59,628 nt of DNA from contig JAPSJG010000002.1 in assembly GCA_031178305.1 (NCBI GenBank), positions 1-59,628 of the forward strand, written 5' to 3'. The position numbers and the translations under genes are program-made. Numbering within the stretch: the first letter of the stretch is position 1; every line of letters starts with the position of its first letter. Positions 1 to 7,367 of this stretch are shown one piece after another. The notes below the pieces were generated by a model, which saw nothing but the letters and a program-made list of their open reading frames with translations, was not told the origin of the DNA and did no database searches. Source of the stretch: Sinorhizobium sp. Its GTDB lineage: Bacteria; Pseudomonadota; Alphaproteobacteria; Rhizobiales; Rhizobiaceae.

Positions 1-3
1 GAT

Positions 4-93
4 GGACAGGTGGCCGAGTGGTTGAAGGCGCACGCCTGGAACGCGTGTATACGTGAAAGCGTATCGAGGGTTCGAATCCCTCTCTGTCCGCCA
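4..93 (+). tRNA. tRNA-Ser (anticodon GGA)
   Basis: A full class II tRNA can be folded by eye. The acceptor stem is GGACAGG against TCTGTCC, followed by discriminator G and an encoded CCA. The anticodon loop reads CTGGAAC, giving anticodon GGA for serine. A long variable arm (TATACG/CGTATC around a short loop), typical of tRNA-Ser, is followed by the T arm with GGTTCGAATCC. The gene is intact because the phage core carries the matching 3' end, so integration rebuilds it. The bases from 80 onward are also the left copy of the attachment repeat. Confidence 0.96.
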
Positions 94-206
94 ACAGCAT
101 CTCCTAAGACCTCCGATAGATACTGATGAGGCCTTGATCTGCTGGGTTTTCTCATGCTTTGTGTCTCCCATCGGTTCCCATCGATAGAGACCACTACCCG
201 CGCATT
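80..206 (+). repeat. attL, 127-bp attachment direct repeat
   Basis: These 127 bases recur without a mismatch at 59502-59628. The base before the repeat differs (c at 79, a at 59501). The repeat starts inside the T arm/acceptor stem of tRNA-Ser and runs 113 bases past the CCA, stopping one base before the first TGTGGGTA box. Cores of tRNA integrases usually end near the tRNA 3' end, so this is long. The crossover point inside it cannot be told from the sequence. Confidence 0.93.
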
Positions 207-248
207 TGTGGGTATCTCTGTGGGTACCGGCATCGGAAAATGTGGGTA
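207..248 (+). promoter_or_regulatory. Left-arm integrase binding boxes, three TGTGGGTA copies
   Basis: The octamer TGTGGGTA occurs at 207-214, 219-226 and 241-248, the first two exactly 12 bp apart. The right end has a matching pair with the same 12-bp spacing (59417-59436). Tandem short repeats beside the core on both sides are what tyrosine integrases of the P4/lambda type use as arm sites. The boxes also fill the integrase leader, so integrase binding here could repress its own gene. The binding role is inferred. Confidence 0.6.
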
Positions 249-256
249 TCGAGCGC

Positions 257-1561
257 ATGAGTGCTTTGACGGACAAGCAGATCAAAAACGCGAAGAAGGC
301 GGAGAAAGACTATAAGCTTGCCGATGGCGGCGGCCTCAATCTGTTTGTGCTTACCACCGGCACGAAGTCCTGGCGGCTGCGGTACCGCTTCGATGGTAAG
401 GAGAAGACGCTCGTCATCGGCAATTATCCGGACGTGTCCCTAGCGGACGCTCGGGCCGCGCGCGAAGCCGCTAAAGAGACCTTGAAGGCCGGTCGCGATC
501 CAAGCGTGGTGCGGAAAATCGAGAAGGCGATCGGCAAGCAGAAGGCGGCCGATACCTTTGAAGTGCTCGCTCGGGAATGGCACGAGATACAGAAGCCACA
601 TTGGGTCGAGAAACACGCAGCGGACGTCCTCGACTCCCTAGAGAAAGATGTTTTCCCGATCATCGGCAAGATGCCGATACGTGACATCGATGCGCCCACC
701 GTACTCGGCGTGCTGCGCCTTGTGGAGCAGCGCGACGCAAAAGAAACGGCGCGCCGGATACGGCAAAGGCTTTCGGCGGTGTTCGTATATGGCATTGCAT
801 CGGGCAGGGCGAGCGAGGACCCGGCAGCGGTCGTTCGTGGTGCCATGGCGCCCATGAAGAAGGGCCGGCAGCCGGCGATTACCAATCTGGATAAAGCCCG
901 CGAGATGCTGCTGGCTGCGTGGCAAACCCCGTCGCATCCGATCACAAAGCTCGGCTTGCGCCTACTGACACTTACAGCCGTCCGGCCGGGGACCCTGATA
1001 ACGACGCCATGGAAAGAGTTCGATGACCTGGACGAGGCCGATCCGGTTTGGACTATTCCAGCGGCGCGAATGAAGCTGCTGCTGCAGCACAAGGACGATG
1101 AAGCGCGAGATCACCTCGTTCCGTTGTCCCGCCAGGCGATGGATACGATCGCTGTGCTTCGCTCGATCACCGGTAGAGGCCCCTTTGTGCTTCCTAACGG
1201 CCGGCACGCCCACAAGGCCATGTCGGAGAACGCGCTTGGCTATTTGCTGAACCGCTCCGGCTACCATCACAAGCATGTGCCGCACGGGTTCCGTTCAACG
1301 TTCTCAACGATCATGAATGAACGCTATCCCGCCGATCGCCAAATCATCGATCTGATGCTTGCGCATACTCCGAAGGACAAGGTTGAGGGCGCCTATAACC
1401 GGGCAGAACACTTGCCGCGCCGCAAAGAGCTTGCGCAGCTTTGGGCCGATCTGATTTTGAAGGACATGCCTTACGCCGAAGAGCTGCTCCACGGTCCGAG
1501 GAAGAACCTCAAGGAAATAGAAGCTGTAACTTTAGAGCCAAGAGCCAGGCGGCGAGGATAA
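257..1561 (+). CDS. int: Tyrosine recombinase, phage integrase (P4 type)
   Basis: The 434-residue protein inserts and excises the phage at tRNA-Ser. Residues 1-80 form the DUF4102 arm-binding domain (MSALTDKQIKNAK..., then YKLADGGGL and the YPDVSLADAR stretch). A SAM-like core-binding region follows, then the catalytic domain with Arg in TAVRPGTL (about 241), HGFR (about 342), the His of MLAHTP and the Tyr nucleophile in AYNRAEH (about 380). The ATG at 257 is preferred over the in-frame TTG at 206, because P4-type integrases start at this MxALT motif and the upstream codons lie in the arm boxes. The start overlaps a copy of the GCGCATGAGTGC 12-mer (253-264) found in the late leaders. Confidence 0.93.
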   Translation: MSALTDKQIKNAKKAEKDYKLADGGGLNLFVLTTGTKSWRLRYRFDGKEKTLVIGNYPDVSLADARAAREAAKETLKAGRDPSVVRKIEKAIGKQKAADTFEVLAREWHEIQKPHWVEKHAADVLDSLEKDVFPIIGKMPIRDIDAPTVLGVLRLVEQRDAKETARRIRQRLSAVFVYGIASGRASEDPAAVVRGAMAPMKKGRQPAITNLDKAREMLLAAWQTPSHPITKLGLRLLTLTAVRPGTLITTPWKEFDDLDEADPVWTIPAARMKLLLQHKDDEARDHLVPLSRQAMDTIAVLRSITGRGPFVLPNGRHAHKAMSENALGYLLNRSGYHHKHVPHGFRSTFSTIMNERYPADRQIIDLMLAHTPKDKVEGAYNRAEHLPRRKELAQLWADLILKDMPYAEELLHGPRKNLKEIEAVTLEPRARRRG

Positions 1562-1572
1562 CCGTCGCCGCC
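1548..1572 (+). terminator. Hairpin at the end of int
   Basis: GGCGGCGA (1548-1555) and TCGCCGCC (1565-1572) make a perfect 8-bp stem around a 9-base loop, spanning the int stop codon. No T-run follows, so it may be a weak or Rho-assisted terminator separating int from the convergent lysis cassette. Confidence 0.35.
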
Positions 1573-1620
1573 ATGACGATTCGAGCTTGCGGCCGAGCCG
1601 CTTCTTGCAGGTGGCGCAAC

Positions 1621-1989
1621 CTAATTCTGCTCATGGCGGTCTCCCGCGAGCTCGTTTTTCCGGATCCGGAGCGCAGTTAGGAGGGTTTCAACGATGATGA
1701 CGCCTGACAGACCGGTTACGAAGCCACTCACTCCGGCAGCCTGATCTGGCGGTATATCGATCGCCCCAAATGCCCACTGAAACAGAGGAACCCCCACCGG
1801 CGAAAGGAAGAATGCCGTCGTCGCGCCGACAAAGATGCGTCGGACGCCGCTCATGACGCCGGTCCATTCCAGGGCCACGGACACGGCAGAGCCAGCAATA
1901 CCGGCAATGGCGATTTCGCCCTTGCCGCTGCTGATCGCCCAATCCCAGCCTTTGGCCAAGAGCTCCATAACGCCCATTTCCGGCCTCAC
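1621..1989 (-). CDS. Small membrane protein, putative second holin (LydA-like)
   Basis: This 122-residue protein is mostly hydrophobic, with segments around residues 25-45, 55-75 and 85-105 that could cross the membrane and a short basic tail (RIRKNE). The stretch GATTAFFLSPVGVPLFQWAFG followed by PPDQAAGVSGF resembles small phage holins of the LydA kind seen in alphaproteobacterial prophages. It starts at GTG and overlaps the stop of the upstream holin gene (GTGA), so the two are translationally coupled in the lysis operon. It may tune lysis timing as holin or antiholin. An internal ATG (1977) is an alternative start. Confidence 0.6.
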   Translation of the reverse strand: MRPEMGVMELLAKGWDWAISSGKGEIAIAGIAGSAVSVALEWTGVMSGVRRIFVGATTAFFLSPVGVPLFQWAFGAIDIPPDQAAGVSGFVTGLSGVIIVETLLTALRIRKNELAGDRHEQN

Positions 1990-2504
1990 TTCTTAACCGA
2001 GCGCAGGACCGTGTTGCCGCCCATGTACAGGCCGCAGTAGGTCATGAAGATCGTCACGAACGACGCGAAATCGACAATCAGGACCAGCGTCGTGTGGGCG
2101 CCGATCGCCGACAGGAGCGCGTTGATCAGCGGGACGATCATCACGTACCACGCGACACAAGCCAGCATCAGCCACATGCCGGCAGGGCGCCACAGCCACC
2201 CGAACTGGCTTTCCTTAGCCATCTCCGACTTCATCAGATCGTGGGAGACCCGCAGCCGATCGGTATAGGCGGCGATAACTGATACCGGATCCTGCTCGAT
2301 CTCCCGAACCGCCGCCTCGAGCTGCTCGCGCGGCACCTGCGGGAGCTCTTCGACAGGCACTCCGACTTTGCCGGCGATCGCATCGACGATGACGCCGCCG
2401 ACTTCACCGGCGGCACCGCCGACGTGCTTTTGCAGCATGCCCTTGACGATCGGCGCGCCGATCTCGGCTGCGATGCCGATCAGGATCGGAATAATCGCGC
2501 TCAT
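1986..2504 (-). CDS. 3TM-type phage holin
   Basis: The 172-residue protein has a hydrophobic N-terminus (MSAIIPILIGIAAEIGAPIVKG), a central polar region with an ELPQVPREQLEAAV helix and two C-terminal membrane segments (GMWLMLACVAWYVMIVPLI and TLVLIVDFASFVTIFMTY). This order matches the 3TM holin superfamily known from gene transfer agents and alphaproteobacterial phages, which opens the inner membrane for endolysin action. The ATG at 2504 overlaps the endolysin stop as ATGA, so I chose it over the long upstream extension of the open frame. Confidence 0.75.
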   Translation of the reverse strand: MSAIIPILIGIAAEIGAPIVKGMLQKHVGGAAGEVGGVIVDAIAGKVGVPVEELPQVPREQLEAAVREIEQDPVSVIAAYTDRLRVSHDLMKSEMAKESQFGWLWRPAGMWLMLACVAWYVMIVPLINALLSAIGAHTTLVLIVDFASFVTIFMTYCGLYMGGNTVLRSVKK

Positions 2505-3250
2505 GCTGCTGCCTTTCCGTAGGCTTCCGCCCGAGCGTCGGCCGCCCGCTTGCGAATAATCATCACGACGGCGCCGATCGCCAGGAAGAGGAAGAGCGCC
2601 CCGAAGACCCAAAGCGCAGCCGGGTCCGCAGCGGCCGGCTCCACCACGGGCGCAGCGCCCGACGAGACGGCGCCGCCGGCTGCGGTTGCCGCCTTCCTGC
2701 CTGCGCTCTTGGATGTCTTGTCCGCTGCCTCTGCCTCAGCCCGTGCGTCCGCCTTGATTCGGCTCTCGGTCGCGCCCATGGCGGCAAGAGCCATCGCGAC
2801 TCCCCGGACCTCGATGTCGGCAACGCGGCGCCCCCAGCCCTTGCCGAAGGTTTTCCAGATGGTGAGCGACTGCATGAATGAAAGGCGGGTCCGGCAGACG
2901 CGCTTGACCGTGAGAGAGTGATCATTACTGCCGGCGGATGCTTTCAGCCACTTGCGTCCGCGGGAGACGCCGGAATTGACCGAAGCATCGTAGACGGCAA
3001 GGTCGACGCCGGGAAAGAGGTTGGGGGCGCCGCTAGCTTGCCAGAACTCGCTACGATAGAAGCGCAGCGCCTGCGCCTTGGTGACTGTCCTCACCGGCGT
3101 CCGCTTCATCTTCAGCTTGTCTTGATATTCGTGCCAACGACCTTCGGTAATACCGTACATCGTTTTCCCGCCGGGATCGTCGGGATGGTCGCTCCATCCT
3201 CCTTCCCACTTGGCGGTTATAGGGTGGCAAACGTCGAATCTGTCGCTCAT
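2501..3250 (-). CDS. Endolysin, glycoside hydrolase family 108, membrane-anchored
   Basis: This 249-residue muralytic enzyme carries the GH108 signature near its start: a KWEGGWSDHPDDPGG core with the catalytic Glu in EGG, then KTMYGIT. Next come a YRSEFW segment and the PG_binding_3-like region with the FGKGWGRRV motif. The C-terminus is unusual: an Ala/Lys-rich linker, then a transmembrane segment (ALWVFGALFLFLAIGAVVMII) and a basic tail, so the enzyme may be tethered to the inner membrane. The start ATG at 3250 follows a TTGGAG Shine-Dalgarno. Transcription comes from the minus-strand late promoter at 3300-3305 through a hairpin leader. Confidence 0.88.
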   Translation of the reverse strand: MSDRFDVCHPITAKWEGGWSDHPDDPGGKTMYGITEGRWHEYQDKLKMKRTPVRTVTKAQALRFYRSEFWQASGAPNLFPGVDLAVYDASVNSGVSRGRKWLKASAGSNDHSLTVKRVCRTRLSFMQSLTIWKTFGKGWGRRVADIEVRGVAMALAAMGATESRIKADARAEAEAADKTSKSAGRKAATAAGGAVSSGAAPVVEPAAADPAALWVFGALFLFLAIGAVVMIIRKRAADARAEAYGKAAA

Positions 3251-3253
3251 TTC

Positions 3254-3286
3254 GTGCAGCTCCAAGAGGGGGCCGCACTCATGCGC
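3254..3286 (-). promoter_or_regulatory. Late leader element, lysis operon copy
   Basis: On the minus strand GCGCATGAGTGC (3286-3275) is followed by GTGCGGC (3278-3272), which pairs with GCTGCAC (3260-3254). This gives a 7-bp stem with one G-T wobble and an 11-base loop ending in TTGGA. The loop and first stem base hold the endolysin Shine-Dalgarno. The same 12-mer and a comparable hairpin sit before three other late genes. Confidence 0.6.
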
Positions 3287-3299
3287 GAGATCGATTTTC

Positions 3300-3305
3300 A
3301 TTATC
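3300..3305 (-). promoter_or_regulatory. Likely -10 box of the lysis operon
   Basis: The minus strand reads GATAAT here, close to the sigma70 -10 consensus. The best -35 candidates (TTGTTG at 15 bp, GATTGT at 17 bp) are weak, which suggests an activator or only modest basal activity. The GCGCATGAGTGC leader begins 13 bases downstream. Confidence 0.45.
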
Positions 3306-3317
3306 ACGTGCGAGTTA

Positions 3318-3346
3318 TTGCAACAATCCAGCAATTCCAGTATTTA
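3318..3346 (+). promoter_or_regulatory. Late promoter for the capsid operon
   Basis: TTGCAA (3318-3323), a 17-bp spacer and TATTTA (3341-3346) make a plausible sigma70-type promoter facing the capsid gene. The TTGCAA box is palindromic and overlaps the upstream part of the divergent lysis promoter, so both late units may be switched together. Confidence 0.55.
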
Positions 3347-3356
3347 GAGCAGGACT

Positions 3357-3400
3357 GCGCATGAGTGCTGACCCCCTATCAATGGAGTTAAGCACTCATG
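3357..3400 (+). promoter_or_regulatory. Late leader element with start-codon hairpin, capsid copy
   Basis: GCGCATGAGTGC (3357-3368) is followed by a perfect 9-bp hairpin. CATGAGTGC (3360-3368) pairs with GCACTCATG (3392-3400), whose last three bases are the capsid ATG. The 23-base loop holds the Shine-Dalgarno (ATGGAG, GGA at 3384-3386). The start codon would be buried until the stem opens. Confidence 0.65.
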
Positions 3401-4498
3401 TCTCAGACAGTTGTCGCTTTCGGCGATCCAAAGGCCCAAAAGAAGTGGTCCGGCGCGCTCTTCATCGACATTACGAAGAAGAGCTATTTCGATCGCAAAT
3501 TCATCGGCACCTCTGACGAGTTCTGCATCCAGCGCTTGACCGATCTCGAATCGGAAGCCGGCGATACGATCTCGTTCGACCTGTCCATCCAGCTTCGAAA
3601 CAAGCCGACCTACGGCGACAATCGACTCGAGGGCAAGGAAGAAAACCTGAAGTTCTTCACGGACCAGGTGTTCATCGATCAGATGCGCCACGGCGTGTCG
3701 GCCGGCGGCAAGATGAGCCGCAAGCGCACCGCCCACAACATGCGCCAGATCGGCAAGAACCGTCTCTCCGACTATTGGTCCAAGTTCAACGACCAGATGC
3801 TGTTCATCTACCTGTCGGGTGCGCGCGGCATCAACGAGGACTTCATCGAAGACACGACCTGGGCGGGCCACGCCGGCAATCCGATTCAGGCGCCGGACGC
3901 GGGTCACATCATTTATGGCGGCACCGCCACGGGCAAGGCCTCGATCACTGCCGAATCGAAGATGACGCGTGCCGTGATCGAGCGCGCGCAGGTCCATGCC
4001 CGCATGATGTCGGCGAAGGACCCGAAGAACGCAAACATGATGCCGCTGATGATCAACGGCGAGTCGCACTACGTCTGCGTCATGAACCCCTTCCAGGAGC
4101 ACGATCTCCGCAATTCGGATCAGGGCGGTTGGCTCGAAATCCAGAAAGCCGCAGCTGCTGCTGAAGGCCGGAACAACCCGATCTTCAAGGGCGGTCTCGG
4201 CATGATCAACAACACTGTGCTGCATAGCCATGAATGGGCTATCCGCTTCAACGATTACGGCGCCGGTGCCGATGTCTCGGCAGGACGTGCGCTGTTCATG
4301 GGCCGGCAGGCTGGTGTTATCGCTTTCGGCTCTGCCGGTGGCTTCCGCTACACCTGGACGGAAGAAACCAAGGACCACGGTAACGAGCCCGTTGTCGCCT
4401 CTGGCGTGATCGACGGCGTCAAGAAGACGCGGTTCAACGACCGCGACTATGGCGTGATCTCGATCGACACCGCAGCAAAAGACCCCAACGCCGCCTGA
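3398..4498 (+). CDS. Major capsid protein, N4 gp56 family
   Basis: The 366-residue protein forms the head shell. It has features of the N4-gp56/DUF4043 capsid family: an early VVAFGDPKAQKKWS segment, the DTISFDLSIQL and KPTYGDNRLEG stretches with KEENLKFFTDQVFIDQ, the central RKRTAHNMR and FVNP-like VCVMNPFQ motifs, and a C-terminal RALFMGRQAG/AFGSAGG region. Length is normal for the family. It is the first gene of the plus-strand late operon, reads from the promoter at 3318-3346 and has its start codon inside a hairpin. Scaffold and portal are not next to it but 30 kb away on the other strand. Confidence 0.92.
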   Translation: MSQTVVAFGDPKAQKKWSGALFIDITKKSYFDRKFIGTSDEFCIQRLTDLESEAGDTISFDLSIQLRNKPTYGDNRLEGKEENLKFFTDQVFIDQMRHGVSAGGKMSRKRTAHNMRQIGKNRLSDYWSKFNDQMLFIYLSGARGINEDFIEDTTWAGHAGNPIQAPDAGHIIYGGTATGKASITAESKMTRAVIERAQVHARMMSAKDPKNANMMPLMINGESHYVCVMNPFQEHDLRNSDQGGWLEIQKAAAAAEGRNNPIFKGGLGMINNTVLHSHEWAIRFNDYGAGADVSAGRALFMGRQAGVIAFGSAGGFRYTWTEETKDHGNEPVVASGVIDGVKKTRFNDRDYGVISIDTAAKDPNAA

Positions 4499-4509
4499 TG
4501 ACAGGCCGC

Positions 4510-4537
4510 AAGGCGGCGTGATCCATCGCGCCGCCTT
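4510..4537 (+). terminator. Hairpin after the capsid gene
   Basis: AAGGCGGCG (4510-4518) and CGCCGCCTT (4529-4537) form a perfect 9-bp stem with a 10-base loop directly after the capsid stop. Only a short T stretch follows, so it may act as an attenuator or protect the capsid message 3' end. Confidence 0.45.
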
Positions 4538-4567
4538 ATCGTCTCGCTTCAACCAAGGGAACCGCCC

Positions 4568-5026
4568 ATGTCTGTCATTCAGAGTAACTACGCAAAGGGG
4601 ATTATCGCTGTTGCGTATCCCTCGATCGCCGGCGCAGCCACAGCGATGCGCTTCTCTCACCAGCTTGCCGCCTCACCGGCCGCAGGCGATATCCTCGAAC
4701 TCGCGATGGTCCCGGCAGGCTGCCGCGTGATCGACTTGATCCTCGATTCCGACGAACTCGACACTGACGCGGCAGCGACGATGACCCTCGATGTCGGTCT
4801 CATGAGCGGGGCGTTCGGCGAGGAAGGCGCCCGCACCTGCGGCGCCGAGTTCTTCTCCGGATCCACCCTCGCCCAGGATGGCGGCAGCGAGCGCCCTTCA
4901 CTCAAGACTGCGTTCCGAACGAGCAAGTCTAACATTGATCGGTCGATCGGGATCAAATTTCCCGCCGCAGCCGTGGCGTTCCAAGCCGGCACCATCGGCC
5001 TGACCGTGATCGTCTCGACCGAGTAA
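4568..5026 (+). CDS. Putative capsid decoration or head-associated protein
   Basis: This 152-residue protein follows the capsid gene with its own AAGGGA Shine-Dalgarno. It is Ala/Gly-rich with alternating beta-type segments (GDILELAMVPAGCRVIDLIL, AATMTLDVGLMSG, FQAGTIGLTVIV) and no membrane span. The pattern resembles the small proteins that follow N4 gp56-like capsids and are thought to sit on the head surface. The gene lies between a hairpin at 4510-4537 and a strong terminator at 5053-5078, so capsid and this protein form a short unit of their own. The role is inferred from position. Confidence 0.55.
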   Translation: MSVIQSNYAKGIIAVAYPSIAGAATAMRFSHQLAASPAAGDILELAMVPAGCRVIDLILDSDELDTDAAATMTLDVGLMSGAFGEEGARTCGAEFFSGSTLAQDGGSERPSLKTAFRTSKSNIDRSIGIKFPAAAVAFQAGTIGLTVIVSTE

Positions 5027-5052
5027 GCGGGCCGGTTTGCACTGTTGCAGAC

Positions 5053-5078
5053 AAAGGGGGCCGCGCGCCCCCTTTTAT
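5053..5078 (+). terminator. Rho-independent terminator
   Basis: AAAGGGGGC, loop CGCGC and GCCCCCTTT form a 9-bp stem followed directly by TTATT. This is a textbook intrinsic terminator and ends the capsid/decoration unit. Downstream tail genes must depend on read-through, giving them lower expression. Confidence 0.75.
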
Positions 5079-5092
5079 TCAGGAGAAGAGCC

Positions 5093-5608
5093 TTGAGCGA
5101 CACACAGCGACTCATCGAATGCATTGCCGGCTACGCCGAAACCTCAGTCATGGGGGTCGACTACCAGTTCGTCCGCGACGCCTATGGACGGTTCGTGGCC
5201 CCGGTCTACAACATCAGACATCGTGAGTGCCTGCTTTCCGTTGTCCATTACCGGGCCGTGCCCGACGAGCCGGAATTGCTTCCGCAGTCCGTCCTCGGCC
5301 TTGGCGGAGAACAGGAAGGCGATGACGGCGACGGACTGCAGCCCGGCGAGGGGCAGCAGGGCGATCAGCCGCAAACCGGAGAAGCCGCGCAGGGTGAGAG
5401 CGCTGATGCGATTGGGCAGAACGCCGCTCAGAACACCGAAAATGCTGATCGGTCTGGCGAGAACGCCGATTCCGGCACGGTAGACCAGCAGGGAGAAGCC
5501 TCTCAGCCTGAGCTCGGTCTCGGCGGTGAACAGGCGGAGGGCCAGCCCACTTCCGATGCTTCGACACAGCAGAATGATCAGCAGCAGAGCAGCCGCCGCA
5601 GGAAGTAA
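5093..5608 (+). CDS. Unknown virion-operon protein with acidic Gln/Gly-rich tail
   Basis: I do not recognise the family. The first 65 residues (SDTQRLIECIAGYAETSVMG..., then YGRFVAPVYNIRHRECLLS) look folded. The remaining 105 residues are low complexity: Gly, Gln, Glu and Asn rich, with the pentapeptide-like phrase LGLGGEQ occurring twice (near residues 67 and 141). The TTG at 5093 is chosen because AGGAGAAGAG ends three bases before it. It directly follows a terminator and precedes the adaptor genes. Confidence 0.6.
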   Translation: MSDTQRLIECIAGYAETSVMGVDYQFVRDAYGRFVAPVYNIRHRECLLSVVHYRAVPDEPELLPQSVLGLGGEQEGDDGDGLQPGEGQQGDQPQTGEAAQGESADAIGQNAAQNTENADRSGENADSGTVDQQGEASQPELGLGGEQAEGQPTSDASTQQNDQQQSSRRRK

Positions 5609-5611
5609 ATC

Positions 5612-6316
5612 ATGCTTAAGGCGAGTGAGTTGATGGCGCTGGCCGCGATCCAGCTTCTGGACGAGGACCATATCCGTTGGCCGCTCGCCGAACTGGCTGG
5701 CTGGATCAATGAGGGCGTTAAGGCCATCGTGCTGGCGAAGCCATCGGCTGCATCGGCCACGGCAGCGCTAACGCTCACGCAGGGTACGCGCCAGGCGCTT
5801 CCCGCGACGGTCGAGGGCAAAACCCCTATTCAGCTCCTCGGGGTTAATCGCAACCTCGCATCGGCGGCCACGCCGCGTCTCGGCTTGCGGGTGATTCGTA
5901 CAGCAGCCCGCGACCAGATCGATGCTCAAGAGCCGAACTGGCACAACCGCTCCTACGTCCCATATCGGAAGGAAGTTCGGCAGGTCATCTTCGATGAGCA
6001 GGTGCCGACAGAGTTCTACGTCTATCCGGGCAACGACGGCACCGGCATTGTTGAAGCCGCGTTTTCGTTCCTGCCAACGCCGGTCGCGCCGGCCAACGGA
6101 GCGGACGCGTCCCTGCTCGATTCCTGGGCGATCGATGTCGGCTTGCCGGAGCCCTACAGCGTTCCGCTGCTCGATTACGTGCTCTTCCGGTGCCATTCCA
6201 AGGATGACACGGCGGCCGACGCGGCTAAGGCGCAGGGCCATTACCAGATCTTCGCAACCGCCGTCGGTATCAAGGTGCAGGTCGAAAGCGCCAATAATCC
6301 CAACAAGAGGCGCTGA
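5612..6316 (+). CDS. Head-tail adaptor protein (DUF6682-like)
   Basis: The 234-residue protein begins MLKASELMALAAIQLLDEDHIRW, then PLAELAGWINEGVKAIV, a pattern common to podophage adaptor proteins that dock below the portal. The middle has a beta-rich part (VIFDEQVPTEFYVYPG) and the end a helical tail with YVLFRCHSKD and AKAQGHYQIF. It lies three bases after the preceding gene and two before a second adaptor-like gene. A connector role is inferred from this N-terminal pattern and the gene order. Confidence 0.6.
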   Translation: MLKASELMALAAIQLLDEDHIRWPLAELAGWINEGVKAIVLAKPSAASATAALTLTQGTRQALPATVEGKTPIQLLGVNRNLASAATPRLGLRVIRTAARDQIDAQEPNWHNRSYVPYRKEVRQVIFDEQVPTEFYVYPGNDGTGIVEAAFSFLPTPVAPANGADASLLDSWAIDVGLPEPYSVPLLDYVLFRCHSKDDTAADAAKAQGHYQIFATAVGIKVQVESANNPNKRR

Positions 6317-6318
6317 AC

Positions 6319-6951
6319 ATGCCGACCATGATCGACATCGACGACTTCTTGCCGCAGGTCCTGCTGTACGCGCCGAACTGCTCCGATCTAGTCGCCTACC
6401 GCTATATTCGGGAGGCAGCTCGCGAGTTCTGCAAGCGTACCCGTTCATGGCGCGAAAGCGACAGCATGACGGTCACCACACCGGATTGCGAGGCGGTCAG
6501 CACATTCAGCGACGCGGAAATCATGCTGATCCAACGCGCCGAGCTCGATGGCGTCCCCCTGCTGCCGCAGACGGTCGCCTGGCTCGACGAGAATGAGCCG
6601 GACTGGCAGACCACGACAGATACGGGCACGGCTCGCTACATCACGCAGACCAACCCCAACACCGTATCAGTGGTGCCGAAACAATCGGGCACCCTGACCA
6701 TGCGCCTTCTGCTCAAGCCCTCCCTCTCAGCAATGACGTTCCCGAAGTTCCTGCTGGACCAGTGGGGCACGGAGATCGGGAAGGGGGCGGCCGGCAGGAT
6801 CCTGCTCATCGGTACCGACGACACGGGGGCCAACCCACCGTTTGGCGAACGGTTGTTGGCCGAGTTCGAGGCGAGCCTCGGCAGTGAGGCCATCGTCGCG
6901 GCCAAGGGACAGCAAGGCGCACGTCTTCGCACCAAAGGGAGCTATCTTTAA
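6319..6951 (+). CDS. Putative head-completion or adaptor protein
   Basis: This 210-residue protein opens with DIDDFLPQVLLYAPNCSD and a helix containing AAREFCKRTRSW, seen in short-tailed phage head-completion proteins. A beta-rich middle follows (TVSVVPKQSGTLTMRLLLKPS) and then a helical C-terminus ending KGSYL. It sits between the first adaptor and a tail-fibre-type gene and overlaps the next start by one base (TAATG). The function is inferred from order and composition. Confidence 0.55.
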   Translation: MPTMIDIDDFLPQVLLYAPNCSDLVAYRYIREAAREFCKRTRSWRESDSMTVTTPDCEAVSTFSDAEIMLIQRAELDGVPLLPQTVAWLDENEPDWQTTTDTGTARYITQTNPNTVSVVPKQSGTLTMRLLLKPSLSAMTFPKFLLDQWGTEIGKGAAGRILLIGTDDTGANPPFGERLLAEFEASLGSEAIVAAKGQQGARLRTKGSYL

Positions 6952-7367
6952 TGCCGCTCAGCACGTTTGCCGGTAACGGCATGATCAATCTTCTCACCCG
7001 CGGCGTCGCGTTTACTCCGCCCACCCGGGTCTTCGTATCGCTGCACACGGCGAACCCGGGGAACACGGGCGCGAGCGAGGTGACCACAACGCAATGGCCT
7101 TCTTACGTCCGCGCCGACGCGTCGCAAGGTGGGAACGTGGCGGACGGGTTTTCCGCCTCAACGACCAAGCTCACCGCGAACCTGCTCGAGTTGCTTTTTG
7201 CGAACTACGACGGCGCCGGCACGCTCACCGTGACGCATTTCGCATTGTGGAGCGCACAGACTGGCGGGAATTGCCTGTGGACCGGCGCTCTCGTCGCAAA
7301 CAAGGCACTTCTGACTGGTGACGAGTGCGTGATCTACCCGGGCGATTTGGACTTATCGGTGAGCTAA
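6951..7367 (+). CDS. Tail protein (Gp80-like tail fibre family)
   Basis: The 138-residue protein has the pattern of small tail/fibre-base proteins: FAGNGMINLLTRGVAF, then RVFVSLHTANPGNTGASEV, and later LTVTHFALWSAQTGGNCLWTGAL with a C-terminal GDLDLSVS. The LHT.NPG.TG segment is the most recognisable part. It overlaps the upstream stop by one base and is followed without a gap by another small gene. It probably belongs to the tail tip or fibre attachment. Confidence 0.6.
   Translation: MPLSTFAGNGMINLLTRGVAFTPPTRVFVSLHTANPGNTGASEVTTTQWPSYVRADASQGGNVADGFSASTTKLTANLLELLFANYDGAGTLTVTHFALWSAQTGGNCLWTGALVANKALLTGDECVIYPGDLDLSVS

Noticed and set aside
206..256. TTG start adding 17 residues to the integrase
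   Set aside because: The added codons fall in the TGTGGGTA boxes and are not part of P4-type integrases, which start at MxALT.
3344..4660. 438-codon minus-strand frame over the capsid gene
   Set aside because: The plus strand has a clear N4 gp56-type capsid protein with promoter and ribosome site.
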